Positions 1 to 8,802 are shown, counted from the stretch's first letter. The stretch is 64,000 nt of DNA from Candidatus Pantoea formicae (GCF_011752625.1 NZ_VWXD01000002.1:248001-312000), one strand, 5' to 3'. The notes: generated from the letters alone by a model not told the origin. Made by a program: numbers and translations.

Positions 1-936
1 TTGCAGTTTCATGCGTTTACTCTCACTCGTCACTTTGCGGATCAGCTGGTCGATGGTGACATGCCACTCCTTTGGGACGTCAATGTTGTTTTTGCGCATC
101 TCAATCAAACAACCATACATCACCGGTTCGTAATAGCGGTCCAGCAGCCATTCGTCGGCAGGCATTCCCCACGTTTGCATAAAACCTTCGCTGTTGCCGC
201 GGGCAATAAAGTAATTTTCCACCCAGGCAAACGTCGCTTTACGTTGCGATAACGATGTCACCATAAATCGCTTGTAGTAATAGCTTTCGCCTGTGAGCAC
301 CACTTCCTGTGCTTGCATGTACAGGGCAAACATATAAGGCGCATCTTCATGGTTTTGAATCGGCAAAAACTGTACGCCCACGCGCTCAATGAGATGGCGG
401 GAAACAATGCTGCTCCACAACACGCGGTGCGCAGATTGTTGGGTGATCATATTACGTAGCGTGGTACTCCCGCCCGGAAAAGCACCATGGATGTTGCGCT
501 GGTGAAACAGCTGATACTGACGCTGGGCAACGGGCGAATCTGTAAACATTTTTGCGCCAAAGCAAAACAGCTCCATTTCAGGATGCTTTACCTTGGCACG
601 ACGGAAATCGGCAAACAGCGTTTTGCCGACGAAATCATCCGCATCCATAAAATAGATGAAATCCCCGGAGGCGATCTCCAGCCCACGCGTTCGCGCGGCG
701 CTGACACCACCACGCTCAGCCTGCAACAGGTCGATTTGAGGATAGCGAGCGGCCATTGCCTGCAGCAGTGCAACGCTGTTATCCGTTGAGCCATCATCAA
801 TTACAATAATTTGCTCAGGGGGGGAAGATTGTCCCACCAGCGAATCCATTGCTTCCTCAAGCCACGGCGCACAGTTCCAATTCGGGATGATCACCGTGAT
901 GGTCGCAGCAGCCGCTTTCTGACTCTGGCCGTTCAT
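1..936 (-). CDS. Family 2 glycosyltransferase, 3' end outside window
   Basis: This gene reads on the minus strand from an ATG at 936 to the window edge, giving 312 codons with no stop, so its C-terminus is missing. The N-terminus has the GT-A beginning of family 2 transferases: a TVIIPNWN strand at about residues 12-19, then VIDDGSTDNS, then the metal and sugar-nucleotide motif DADD in FMDADDF at about residue 96. Such enzymes transfer a sugar from a nucleotide donor to a lipid-linked acceptor at the cytoplasmic face of the inner membrane. Its ATG overlaps the stop of the upstream flippase gene in an ATGA, so the two are translationally coupled. Donor and acceptor cannot be told from sequence. 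It is homologous in general layout to the other transferase at 2777-3757, including a shared cysteine/phenylalanine-rich stretch after the GT-A core. Confidence 0.9.
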   Translation of the reverse strand, partial: MNGQSQKAAAATITVIIPNWNCAPWLEEAMDSLVGQSSPPEQIIVIDDGSTDNSVALLQAMAARYPQIDLLQAERGGVSAARTRGLEIASGDFIYFMDADDFVGKTLFADFRRAKVKHPEMELFCFGAKMFTDSPVAQRQYQLFHQRNIHGAFPGGSTTLRNMITQQSAHRVLWSSIVSRHLIERVGVQFLPIQNHEDAPYMFALYMQAQEVVLTGESYYYKRFMVTSLSQRKATFAWVENYFIARGNSEGFMQTWGMPADEWLLDRYYEPVMYGCLIEMRKNNIDVPKEWHVTIDQLIRKVTSESKRMKLQ

Positions 937-2459
937 TCTCTCTCCTCAACGCTAAAGCCTTTATTGAACGGCAGTTGCAGGCGCTTTAGCACCAGACTGT
1001 GCAACAAACAGCACACCGCCAGGTTCACCATGCCAATCAGACCAAGCCACATTAGATTCAACCAGCGATTTTGGTCCCAGCTAATCGGTAACAACGTACA
1101 GAGCCAAGCGATAAACCCGGCCACCACCCACACCAGCAGCACGTCTCGAGTTAACCAGGTGAAATGAATACCCGGAGCGAAACGGCGATGTACCAGCCAC
1201 GCCCAACCCAACAGGTAGAACACGTTTTGACCTAACCACAACCAGCCAGTGCCGAGCGCACCAAAGTGAAGTGCTGCAAATATGTTGAGCGGTACCAGGA
1301 TAACGGCAAAGCATGAGAAGCCTTTCACGTGTAGCTTGAGGTTGCCGTTGACGTACTGCAGGTGATAAAGCAAACCACAGATAGCCTGCACGCCACTGCC
1401 CAACGCATACAAACTCAGTACAAAAGACATCTCATTTACAACTTGCTGATTTTGTGTCCACGCCCACAACAGGGGGGCAGCAAAGCAAGCAATGGTGATG
1501 CTGAGTGGTGCCATGAAGATCGCTACCGCCTGTGTGGTGTAGCGATAAAGCACCAGCGACTGCGAATCACCCTCTTTCTTCGTTTTCATCCCGGTCATGC
1601 GTGGCACGATGGCCTGCATAATCGGGCTACTGAGTAAGATGATGCCGGTGGCTGCGGTCGCTACCACCGTAAAGGAACCGTACTCACTCAATGGCAGGGT
1701 TTTCGACAGCACCAGGCGGTCAATCTGAGAGATGAAAGTCCAGACCGCACTGGCGTAGGCTGCACTGAGTGCAAAGCGAATGAACGGCTTTAATACTTCT
1801 TTTAAATTCTCATGCTTCTGTTTGCGCGCAGAAGCTGGCACCAGTTGGAAACATTTGTAGATAAGGCAAACGGCTTCGGCAATTGAGACCAGTAACTGCC
1901 AGATAAAGAAGCTCAGCACCGGATTAGCAAACAACTGAATGACCACTACCGCACCAAAGGTACGTAGCGTCACGATCACCAGATTGACGCCATTCAGCCA
2001 CACCTGATGTTCGAAACCCACGATCACGCTACGGTATGGGCTGGTTCGCCAACGAATGGCGGCAGTAATCACCATGATCGCCACGGCGGTGACCACATCA
2101 GAGGAAGGCAGATGCTGTGCGTCCAGCCAGTGATGCGCAATCCAGGGCGTTGCCAGCCAACCGATGACCACCAATATCACCGTGGAAATCAGGAAGAATT
2201 TGGACAGCGCGGCAAATAAAGAGGGGAACCAGATAAACTCAGATTGGTTGGCACGATAACGCGCGGCTTCACGCATCAGCGTGGTCGAGACACCCGCATC
2301 CAATAGCTGCAACCAGGTTAATAAAATCGAAAAGAATCCGACTAAACCATACGCTTCCATCCCCAAATGATGGATATAAAGCGGTACAACCAGAATACCC
2401 GAGAGCGTCAGGTAAATCTGGCCTACATAGTTGGCAATAGCGTTACGTTTAATTGACAT
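933..2459 (-). CDS. Wzx-type oligosaccharide flippase (MOP/PST superfamily)
   Basis: The product is a 508-residue polytopic membrane protein with about 12-14 hydrophobic helices and short charged loops, the usual size for Wzx and PST flippases. Its start (MSIKRNAIANYVGQ) and the first-helix pattern with LVVPLYIHHLG and LLDAGVSTTLMREAARYR are typical of polysaccharide biosynthesis proteins of this superfamily. These proteins flip undecaprenyl-pyrophosphate-linked sugar units from the cytoplasmic to the periplasmic face. It lies between two glycosyltransferase genes, which supports a role in an exopolysaccharide or O-unit pathway. Its stop overlaps the start of the next transferase. No clear Shine-Dalgarno sequence is visible before the ATG at 2459, and 317 bp separate it from the upstream gene. 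The transported sugar unit is unknown. Confidence 0.88.
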   Translation of the reverse strand: MSIKRNAIANYVGQIYLTLSGILVVPLYIHHLGMEAYGLVGFFSILLTWLQLLDAGVSTTLMREAARYRANQSEFIWFPSLFAALSKFFLISTVILVVIGWLATPWIAHHWLDAQHLPSSDVVTAVAIMVITAAIRWRTSPYRSVIVGFEHQVWLNGVNLVIVTLRTFGAVVVIQLFANPVLSFFIWQLLVSIAEAVCLIYKCFQLVPASARKQKHENLKEVLKPFIRFALSAAYASAVWTFISQIDRLVLSKTLPLSEYGSFTVVATAATGIILLSSPIMQAIVPRMTGMKTKKEGDSQSLVLYRYTTQAVAIFMAPLSITIACFAAPLLWAWTQNQQVVNEMSFVLSLYALGSGVQAICGLLYHLQYVNGNLKLHVKGFSCFAVILVPLNIFAALHFGALGTGWLWLGQNVFYLLGWAWLVHRRFAPGIHFTWLTRDVLLVWVVAGFIAWLCTLLPISWDQNRWLNLMWLGLIGMVNLAVCCLLHSLVLKRLQLPFNKGFSVEERE

Positions 2460-2776
2460 AAGTATTGAGGCGTCTGGGAAATTTCGCTAAAAAATAGAGC
2501 CTGACACAGAACATCATGACTGCCTACCAGACTTATTCTTAATTTTATCCTTGGTGCTAAAATGACAATACAGGCATAACGACACACTTTTAAAAAAAAG
2601 CTTGTCAACGATGAAAAATAAACACCCTCCCTTCTTCTTATCGATAGCAGAAAGGATGACATTAAGATGAAATGCACATTACCTGAATCATTTTTAACAG
2701 CAAATAACGTAACGCTTACACTTTAAGTTCAACCGTCACTGATATGGCTATTTATCTGGCATGGAATAAAATGGAA
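2460..2776. other. 317-bp AT-rich gap inside polysaccharide locus
   Basis: This gap separates the upstream glycosyltransferase from the flippase on the same strand. I see no convincing gene in it. The short frame running into it from within the flippase gene has no family resemblance and no ribosome site. It is AT-rich and could hold an internal promoter, but I could not place -35 and -10 boxes with confidence and saw no strong terminator hairpin. Confidence 0.5.
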
Positions 2777-3757
2777 TTACGCCGCGCTTCGCAACGCTTT
2801 GTTCACTTTTATATTCTGTAATCGGATAAACATGTGTGGGCGGTGTATAAGTAGCCACTCTTTGATATTTGCTGGTTCATGCTGACCGCCTAAAAAACGA
2901 ATGGCGTTAACCACATACTCGGGCACGGCGGTACCGTTATACAGTGAGAGATAAATCATCAAACGGAAAGAGTGCATTAAATACTCTTTCTCAAGTTTTT
3001 TTCTCAATGGAGAACGCCCTAACGCAACCTTTAACGTGCTGTAGGCACGCATAAATGCGTTATAGCGTTGCAGGAAATAGTCATCGCTTTTTCTGCTGTT
3101 CGTCAACGAACCGTGACGTACGCGCTGATGGTAATAAATTTCCTTACTCACCCATGCATGCTGCGAGCAAACATAGGCCGCCAGTGTGAACTGATGATCC
3201 TCATGCACACGGTCACGAAAACGCATCCGATGTTGTTCTACCAAGTTTCTTTTTACAGCATAACTCCAAGCGGCTGAGGTATAGCTGCCGTTGCACAGCA
3301 GGCTTGAGAACACCTGTTGAGAGGCCTGTTTACCCACCATATTATGTTGGACTTTAGAGCGAGTGATGTGCCGCTGGCCCTCTTCAAACATCTGCGAGTT
3401 AAAGCAAAAGAGCTCCGTTTCTGGATGCGCTAAGAAAACCTGTTGCAGTTCATGCACAAACCCATCAACAACGATATCATCCGGATCGCAAAAGAAAAGA
3501 AATTCACCTTGTGCTGCTTCAATCCCCGTATCGCGTGCTTGGCCAGCACCGCCATTGACCGTGGTGATAATTTTCACCTGAGGCAAATGGCCATAATGCT
3601 GATTGACTAATGCCAGTGTTCCATCTGTTGAGCCATCATTAACGATAATAATCTCATTGGGTGCGCTTATTTGTTTCAACAACGCGTCCACGCACTCAAC
3701 AATATAGGTTTCCACATTATAGGTAGGAATAATCACAGATAACAGAATGTTAGACAT
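2777..3757 (-). CDS. Family 2 glycosyltransferase
   Basis: The 326-residue protein starts with the canonical family 2 GT-A motif (LLSVIIPTYNVE), followed by IIIVNDGSTDGT at about residue 43 and the DxD-type motif DPDD in FFCDPDDIVVDGF near residue 89. There is no transmembrane segment, so it is probably a peripheral membrane enzyme building a lipid-linked oligosaccharide. I chose the ATG at 3757 because GGGGAGCG lies just upstream on the minus strand; an upstream in-frame ATG would add 14 residues without a ribosome site. It is the first gene of the minus-strand locus, behind a 0.78-kb leader with a possible RcsAB box. The sugar transferred is not known. Confidence 0.9.
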   Translation of the reverse strand: MSNILLSVIIPTYNVETYIVECVDALLKQISAPNEIIIVNDGSTDGTLALVNQHYGHLPQVKIITTVNGGAGQARDTGIEAAQGEFLFFCDPDDIVVDGFVHELQQVFLAHPETELFCFNSQMFEEGQRHITRSKVQHNMVGKQASQQVFSSLLCNGSYTSAAWSYAVKRNLVEQHRMRFRDRVHEDHQFTLAAYVCSQHAWVSKEIYYHQRVRHGSLTNSRKSDDYFLQRYNAFMRAYSTLKVALGRSPLRKKLEKEYLMHSFRLMIYLSLYNGTAVPEYVVNAIRFLGGQHEPANIKEWLLIHRPHMFIRLQNIKVNKALRSAA

Positions 3758-4203
3758 AAACGCTCCCCGAATACGGTTAAAAGAAAATGAAAATACCACA
3801 GTGAAAAGTCCCTGTGTAAAAGCATTGCGTCAAAGAGTTAAACGCAATATAAACGACCAGTTTTTAAATTCTGGTTCAGTTAAGCAGATGGATTTTTTAT
3901 TTTACAGGACCAATAAATAATTAAGTTAATTAAATCATTCTCGACACATTACTCTTACTAACCTCTTCATGTGCTCAACCTAAAATCGCATTAATACTAT
4001 TTAGCTTTGTCGCAACTCTGAGGGGGAAGTTACATATTTATGTGTACACCAATGTAAGCAAATGCGTACTCATGAAAAATAAGAAGTTAGGCGAAATGTT
4101 TCTATTGAGAAATAACATTAAACGGTAGCTAAACGATGAAGCACTCGATGCTGATTTATCTCATCTTTTTTTAACGTCATAACAGCATGCGCTCATGTTA
4201 ATT

Positions 4204-4215
4204 CTCCCACCGCCC
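4204..4215 (-). promoter_or_regulatory. Degenerate ops/JUMPstart-like element
   Basis: On the minus strand this reads GGGCGGTGGGAG. The ops core that recruits RfaH is GGCGGTAG, so seven of eight core positions match, with the A replaced by G and the following positions poor. It lies between the RcsAB-like box and the first glycosyltransferase gene, in the right orientation and place for a polysaccharide leader. The mismatch makes function doubtful. Confidence 0.25.
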
Positions 4216-4348
4216 ATCAGCCTATTTTTAACCAAACGTAACCGTGGTTACACTTACCTTAGGCTCGATATATCATTTCAGGGATAATCATTAGCCACGG
4301 ATTGATTCGCTGCCATTAATCAATGAAGCGGGTCGCAATCGCTGTTTT

Positions 4349-4362
4349 TAAGATTATTCGTA
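4349..4362. promoter_or_regulatory. RcsAB-like box
   Basis: The 14-mer TAAGATTATTCGTA matches the published RcsAB consensus TaAGaatatTCctA at 12 of 14 positions, and at 11 of 14 when read from the other strand. RcsAB boxes activate capsule and exopolysaccharide promoters in enterobacteria, including Erwinia and Pantoea. It lies 592 bp upstream of the first glycosyltransferase, comparable with the long leaders of such operons, and 173 bp upstream of ssuE. Assignment to the polysaccharide operon is inference. Confidence 0.55.
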
Positions 4363-4388
4363 AATGGCTTATACCAGCTCAATGACCA

Positions 4389-4409
4389 AGGCGCTGAGGG
4401 CAAGCGCCT
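4389..4409. other. 7-bp stem-loop upstream of ssuE
   Basis: AGGCGCT and AGCGCCT form a perfect 7-bp stem with a 7-nt loop. It is not followed by a clear T-tract. It could be part of the ssuE leader or an operator; I cannot decide. Confidence 0.35.
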
Positions 4410-4534
4410 ATTTGCACTTTCCACCTTTTGATTGCCAGATAAATCATTTAAGCCCATCCCCCTGCTCTGCCAGTATTGACCACATCAGTTCTCAATAACA
4501 GATAATCAATAACTTTCAGTTATAAGGAGTGACC

Positions 4535-5086
4535 ATGCGAGTTATTACGCTGGCGGGCAGCCCTCGCTTCCCTTCACGCTCTACCGCGCTGCTGAGCCTG
4601 TGCCAGCACGCCCTTGAAGCACGCGGTGTGGAAGTCATTCCGTGGAATATTCATAACTTCCAGCCAGAAGACCTGCTTTATGCACGCTTTGACTCTCCCG
4701 CGTTGGCGGCACTCAAAGCAGACCTGCTGTTAGCGGATGGCCTGATTGTCGCGACCCCTATCTATAAAGCCTCGTTTTCCGGTGCGTTGAAAACGTTGCT
4801 CGACCTGCTGCCAGAACGTGCACTCGAGCATAAAGTGGTTCTGCCATTAGCCAGTGGCGGCAGTGCATCACATCTGTTAGCAGTGGATTACGCCCTCAAA
4901 CCCGTGCTCAATGCGCTGAAAGCGCAAGAAGTGCTGCACGGCGTATTTGCCACTGACGGCCAAATCATAAATTACGACCGTCAGCCGGAGTTAGATCAGC
5001 AACTCGCTGAGCGCCTTGATGATGCGCTGGATACCTTCTGGCACGCGCTGCATCGTCGCCACCCACCCTACGCCCAAGCGGTATAA
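4535..5086 (+). CDS. ssuE: NAD(P)H-dependent FMN reductase SsuE
   Basis: This 183-residue flavodoxin-fold reductase supplies reduced FMN to the SsuD monooxygenase in alkanesulfonate use. The N-terminus carries the GSPRFPSRSTALL phosphate-binding loop of the FMN_red family, and the middle has the TPIYKASFSGALKTLLDLLP stretch that is characteristic of SsuE. The length is close to E. coli SsuE (191). The ATG at 4535 is preferred because AAGGAG ends 5 nt before it; a GTG two codons upstream overlaps that ribosome site. It is first in ssuEADCB, with 10 bp to ssuA. CysB/Cbl control is expected from E. coli, but I did not find a recognisable site. Confidence 0.95.
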   Translation: MRVITLAGSPRFPSRSTALLSLCQHALEARGVEVIPWNIHNFQPEDLLYARFDSPALAALKADLLLADGLIVATPIYKASFSGALKTLLDLLPERALEHKVVLPLASGGSASHLLAVDYALKPVLNALKAQEVLHGVFATDGQIINYDRQPELDQQLAERLDDALDTFWHALHRRHPPYAQAV

Positions 5087-5096
5087 AGGAAGAGTA

Positions 5097-6050
5097 ATGA
5101 AAAGGATGTTTACAGGTTTACTGTTGCCGGCATTTGCTGCCCTGTTTGCCATCAGCGCCACGGCAGCCGATGCCCCTGCTGAGTTGCGGATTGGCTATCA
5201 AAAGGGGTCGGTCAGCATGGTGTTAGCCAAGTCGCATCAACTGCTGGAGCAACGCTTTCCGCACACCCACATCAAGTGGATCGAGTTTCCTGCGGGGCCA
5301 CAGATGTTGGAAGCCTTAAACGTCGACAGTATTGATTTGGGCAGCACCGGTGATATTCCCCCGCTCTTTGCCCAAGCTGCGGGGGCCGATTTGCTCTACG
5401 TGGGTGCTGAGCCACCGAAGCCACAGGCTGAAGTCATTCTGGTACCGAAAGACAGCCCGATTCACAGCGTGGCCGATCTGAAAGGCCATAAAGTCGCCTT
5501 CCAGAAAGGCTCCAGCTCGCACAACTTGTTACTGCGCGCGCTGGAGCAAGCAGGGCTGAGTTTTAAAGACATTCAGCCCACGTATCTGACGCCAGCAGAT
5601 GCGCGTGCCGCATTCCAACAGGGTGATGTCGATGCCTGGGCGATTTGGGACCCTTACTACTCTGCCGCGCTATTGCAAGGCAATGTGCGGGTGCTGGTTG
5701 ATGGCAGCAAACTTAATCAGACCGGTTCCTTCTATTTAGCCACGCGCCCCTACACCGAAGCCCATGGTCCGTTTGTACAACAGGTTCTACAGGTCTTTAG
5801 CGAGGCCGATGCGCTAACCCTTAGCCACCGCGACCAGAGTATTGATTTGCTGGCACAAGCGATGGGGTTACCTAAGCCGGTTATCGCCAGTTACCTTGAC
5901 CACCGTCCACCGACCACTATTACGCCGGTCAGCGCCCACACCGCGCAGGCCCAACAGCAAACGGCCGATCTGTTTTATGCCAACCATTTGATGCCGGTAA
6001 AAGTGAATATCGCTGACCGCATCTGGCATCCACAATCTGCCCAGCCATAA
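5097..6050 (+). CDS. ssuA: Aliphatic sulfonate-binding periplasmic protein SsuA
   Basis: The 317-residue precursor is the periplasmic receptor of the SsuABC importer. It begins with a Sec signal peptide (MKRMFTG, hydrophobic core, then SATAADAP with probable cleavage after ATA at about residue 24). The mature part opens with LRIGYQKG and contains ALNVDSIDLGSTGDIPPLFAQAAG and DAWAIWDPYY, both hallmarks of the SsuA/NMT1-like sulfonate-binding family. The length is near the E. coli protein (319). The start at 5097 follows AAAGGAAGAG and leaves 10 bp after ssuE; the frame extends further upstream inside ssuE, but without a signal peptide or ribosome site. Confidence 0.95.
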   Translation: MKRMFTGLLLPAFAALFAISATAADAPAELRIGYQKGSVSMVLAKSHQLLEQRFPHTHIKWIEFPAGPQMLEALNVDSIDLGSTGDIPPLFAQAAGADLLYVGAEPPKPQAEVILVPKDSPIHSVADLKGHKVAFQKGSSSHNLLLRALEQAGLSFKDIQPTYLTPADARAAFQQGDVDAWAIWDPYYSAALLQGNVRVLVDGSKLNQTGSFYLATRPYTEAHGPFVQQVLQVFSEADALTLSHRDQSIDLLAQAMGLPKPVIASYLDHRPPTTITPVSAHTAQAQQQTADLFYANHLMPVKVNIADRIWHPQSAQP

Positions 6051-6061
6051 GGAATTGAATC

Positions 6062-7207
6062 ATGAGCGTATCCGTATTCTGGTTTCTCCCTACTCACGGC
6101 GATGGACACTACCTCGGCACCGCTGAAGGTTCACGCCCGGTTGACCACGGTTACCTGCAGCAAATTGCTCAGGCCGCCGATCGTCTCGGTTTTGGCGGCG
6201 TGCTGATCCCGACTGGCCGCTCTTGCGAGGATGCATGGCTGGTGGCTGCGTCACTGATTCCGGTCACACAGCGTTTACGTTTTCTGGTGGCGCTGCGTCC
6301 TGGGGTGATTTCACCCACGCAAGCTGCACGCCAGGCCGCCACACTGGATCGTCTGTCAAATGGTCGCGCACTGTTTAACCTGGTGACGGGAGGTGATCCC
6401 GAAGAACTGGCGGGCGACGGCGTGTTCCTTGATCACCGTGAGCGTTACGAGGAGTCCGCTGAGTTCACTCGCGTGTGGCGTCGCGTCTCCGAAGGTGAAA
6501 CCGTTGACTATGAAGGTAAGCACGTCAAAGTACGGGGTGCGCGCCTGATGTTCAAACCGGTACAGCAACCGCGTCCCCCCCTGTGGTTTGGCGGTTCATC
6601 GGATGCAGCACAAGACCTCGCTGCGGAACAAGTCGATGTCTATCTCACCTGGGGTGAGCCGCCAGCCTTAGTCAAAGAAAAGATTGAACAAGTGCAGGCA
6701 AAAGCCGCAGCACAAGGACGCAAAGTGCGTTTCGGTATTCGTTTGCATGTGATTGTGCGTGAAACCAATGCGGAAGCGTGGCAGGCAGCCGAACGCCTGA
6801 TTGCGCATCTTGACGATGCCACCATTGCCAAAGCACAAGCGGCATTTGCCCGTACTGATTCAGTGGGACAACAACGCATGGCAGCGCTGCATGGCGGCCG
6901 TCGTGATAAGTTGGAGATCAGCCCCAATCTGTGGGCAGGTGTGGGACTCGTACGTGGCGGTGCGGGTACTGCGCTGGTCGGTGACGGCCCCACTGTCGCC
7001 GCACGCATGCAGGAGTATCAGGATCTCGGTATTGAAACCTTTATCCTTTCGGGCTATCCGCATCTTGAAGAAGCTTACCGCGTCGGTGAACTGCTCTTCC
7101 CACACCTCGATTTAGCTGTACCAGAAGTGCCAAAACCGCGCGTAGTGCAAGCCCACGGCGAAGCGGTGGCGAACGATTTCACGCCGCAAAAAGTGTCACA
7201 GAGTTAA
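6062..7207 (+). CDS. ssuD: FMNH2-dependent alkanesulfonate monooxygenase SsuD
   Basis: This 381-residue TIM-barrel enzyme of the bacterial luciferase family cleaves C1-C14 alkanesulfonates to aldehyde and sulfite, using FMNH2 from SsuE. It is exactly the length of E. coli SsuD. It begins [19 protein letters not shown] and has the conserved RSCEDAW stretch near residue 58, [17 protein letters not shown] near residue 106, and the barrel segment [13 protein letters not shown] near 175. The ATG at 6062 follows AAGGAATTG, 11 bp after ssuA. It acts in the cytoplasm; released sulfite enters cysteine synthesis. Confidence 0.97.
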   Translation: MSVSVFWFLPTHGDGHYLGTAEGSRPVDHGYLQQIAQAADRLGFGGVLIPTGRSCEDAWLVAASLIPVTQRLRFLVALRPGVISPTQAARQAATLDRLSNGRALFNLVTGGDPEELAGDGVFLDHRERYEESAEFTRVWRRVSEGETVDYEGKHVKVRGARLMFKPVQQPRPPLWFGGSSDAAQDLAAEQVDVYLTWGEPPALVKEKIEQVQAKAAAQGRKVRFGIRLHVIVRETNAEAWQAAERLIAHLDDATIAKAQAAFARTDSVGQQRMAALHGGRRDKLEISPNLWAGVGLVRGGAGTALVGDGPTVAARMQEYQDLGIETFILSGYPHLEEAYRVGELLFPHLDLAVPEVPKPRVVQAHGEAVANDFTPQKVSQS

Positions 7208-7217
7208 GGGGTTCAAG

Positions 7218-8006
7218 ATGGCTAAAGTTCAAAAACAGCTGAGTAATGCGCTGCTCCCTTGGGTGTTGCCCGTGCTGCTGGTTGCCGTCTGGCAGCTGGC
7301 TTCACAAATTGGCTGGCTCTCGACGCGCATTCTGCCTTCACCTGAAAATATCGTTATCACCTTTTGGAGTCTAACGGTTAGCGGTGAACTGTGGCAGAAC
7401 CTGGCGATCAGCAGTTGGCGTGCCGCCATCGGTTTCGCTATTGGTGGGTCGATCGGCCTGATTCTCGGTTTGATTACTGGCACCTCACGGATCGGTGAAC
7501 GCTTACTGGATACCTCAGTGCAAATGCTGCGTAACGTGCCGCATCTGGCCCTGATTCCGCTGGTCATCTTGTGGTTCGGCATCGACGAATCGGCAAAAAT
7601 TTTCCTGGTGGCACTCGGCACACTGTTCCCGATTTATCTCAACACCTACCACGGTATCCGCAATATCGACCGTGGCTTGGTTGAGATGGCACGCAGCTAT
7701 GGTCTCTCCGGTTGGAGCCTGTTTATTCAGGTGATCCTGCCGGGTGCGCTGCCATCCATCATGGTGGGAGTGCGTTTTGCCCTTGGATTAATGTGGTTGA
7801 CGCTGATTGTTGCGGAGACCATCTCCGCTAACTCAGGCATTGGTTATCTGGCCATGAATGCCCGTGAATTCCTGCAAACCGATGTGGTGGTGGTTGCCAT
7901 CATTCTCTATGCGCTACTCGGCAAGCTGGCCGATGTCGCCGCCCAACTGCTGGAGCGCGTATGGCTGCGCTGGCATCCAGCGTACCAATTGAAGGAGACC
8001 GCATGA
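7218..8006 (+). CDS. ssuC: Aliphatic sulfonate ABC transporter permease SsuC
   Basis: This 262-residue inner-membrane permease has about six hydrophobic helices and the BPD_transp_1 coupling-loop signature [26 protein letters not shown] split across residues 155-182, with the usual G after the EAA-like segment. The length matches E. coli SsuC (263). It forms the channel with the SsuB ATPase and receives substrate from SsuA. It starts 10 bp after ssuD and overlaps ssuB by 4 bp (ATGA), so the genes are translationally coupled. Confidence 0.96.
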   Translation: MAKVQKQLSNALLPWVLPVLLVAVWQLASQIGWLSTRILPSPENIVITFWSLTVSGELWQNLAISSWRAAIGFAIGGSIGLILGLITGTSRIGERLLDTSVQMLRNVPHLALIPLVILWFGIDESAKIFLVALGTLFPIYLNTYHGIRNIDRGLVEMARSYGLSGWSLFIQVILPGALPSIMVGVRFALGLMWLTLIVAETISANSGIGYLAMNAREFLQTDVVVVAIILYALLGKLADVAAQLLERVWLRWHPAYQLKETA

Positions 8007-8794
8007 GCAACGTAACTTTGAGTCCATCACGTCTAAACAGCGGTACGCCCGTCGGTGTCAACGGCGTCAGCAAACTTTATGGCGACCGCACGATTCTCAA
8101 TAACATCGATCTGCACATCCCGGCGGGACAATTTGTGGCAGTTGTTGGCCGCAGTGGCTGCGGTAAAAGTACCTTACTGCGTCTGCTTGCCGGTCTGGAA
8201 TCCACCACCCGCGGCGAGTTACTGGCAGGCACTGCGCCGCTGGCTGATGCACGCGAAGATACGCGCTTGATGTTTCAGGATGCCCGTCTGCTGCCGTGGA
8301 AAAAAGTGATTGATAATGTCGGACTGGGTTTGAAAGGGCGTGAGTGGCGTACCGCCGCGCTAGAAGCCCTTGAAGCCGTCGGCCTGGCCGACCGCGCCAA
8401 TGAGTGGCCTGCCGCCTTATCTGGCGGACAAAAACAGCGTGTGGCCTTAGCCCGTGCGCTGATCCACCGTCCCGGCTTATTGTTGCTGGATGAACCCTTG
8501 GGGGCGTTGGATGCTCTGACCCGTATTGAAATGCAGGGGCTGATCGAGTCCTTGTGGCAGCAGCATAACTTCACCGTGCTGCTGGTCACACATGACGTGA
8601 GCGAAGCCGTCGCTATTGCCGATCGCGTGCTGCTGATTGAAGAGGGGAAAATTGGCTTGGACTTAACAGTGGATTTGGCACGACCTCGCCGCCGTGGGTC
8701 GGCGCGCTTAGCCGAGTTAGAAGCCGAAGTGTTAGATCGTGTGATGAAGCGAAATCACTCTGACCAACCGCTGAAATTCGCCCAGCAGCGTTAA
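8003..8794 (+). CDS. ssuB: Aliphatic sulfonate ABC transporter ATPase SsuB
   Basis: The 263-residue ATPase energises SsuC. It carries Walker [10 protein letters not shown] at about residues 49-57, the Q-loop [10 protein letters not shown], the ABC signature [15 protein letters not shown], Walker [13 protein letters not shown] and the H-loop THDVSEA. The C-terminus is slightly longer than E. coli SsuB (255). I chose the ATG at 8003, preceded by GAAGGAGA and overlapping the ssuC stop; a longer frame starting at 7961 lies inside ssuC and lacks a ribosome site. It is the last gene of the operon, with a hairpin directly downstream. Confidence 0.96.
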   Translation: MSNVTLSPSRLNSGTPVGVNGVSKLYGDRTILNNIDLHIPAGQFVAVVGRSGCGKSTLLRLLAGLESTTRGELLAGTAPLADAREDTRLMFQDARLLPWKKVIDNVGLGLKGREWRTAALEALEAVGLADRANEWPAALSGGQKQRVALARALIHRPGLLLLDEPLGALDALTRIEMQGLIESLWQQHNFTVLLVTHDVSEAVAIADRVLLIEEGKIGLDLTVDLARPRRRGSARLAELEAEVLDRVMKRNHSDQPLKFAQQR

Positions 8795-8802
8795 GGCAAA
8801 AT

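Larger units (their letters stand above)
3758..4534. other. Long AT-rich divergent intergenic region
   Basis: These 777 bp separate the minus-strand polysaccharide genes from plus-strand ssuE. No gene with family resemblance was found. The region holds an RcsAB-like box (4349-4362), a degenerate ops-like element on the minus strand (4204-4215), an inverted repeat GTAACC-GT-GGTTAC (4238-4251), a 7-bp hairpin (4389-4409) and a weak stem followed by seven T residues (4135-4172). It is far longer and more AT-rich than the other gaps in this window, which fits a long regulated leader for a surface-polysaccharide operon. Confidence 0.7.

Noticed and set aside
487..789. Plus-strand frame of 100 codons inside the first glycosyltransferase
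   Set aside because: It is antisense to a clearly conserved GT2 coding region and has no family resemblance.
4071..4127. 18-codon frame beginning MKNKKLGEMF in the polysaccharide/ssu leader
   Set aside because: No ribosome site, no family resemblance and very short; AT-rich intergenic sequence easily gives such frames.
4118..4130. CGGTAGCTA on the plus strand resembling an ops element
   Set aside because: Wrong orientation for the polysaccharide genes, only a part of the ops core, and no such genes downstream on the plus strand.
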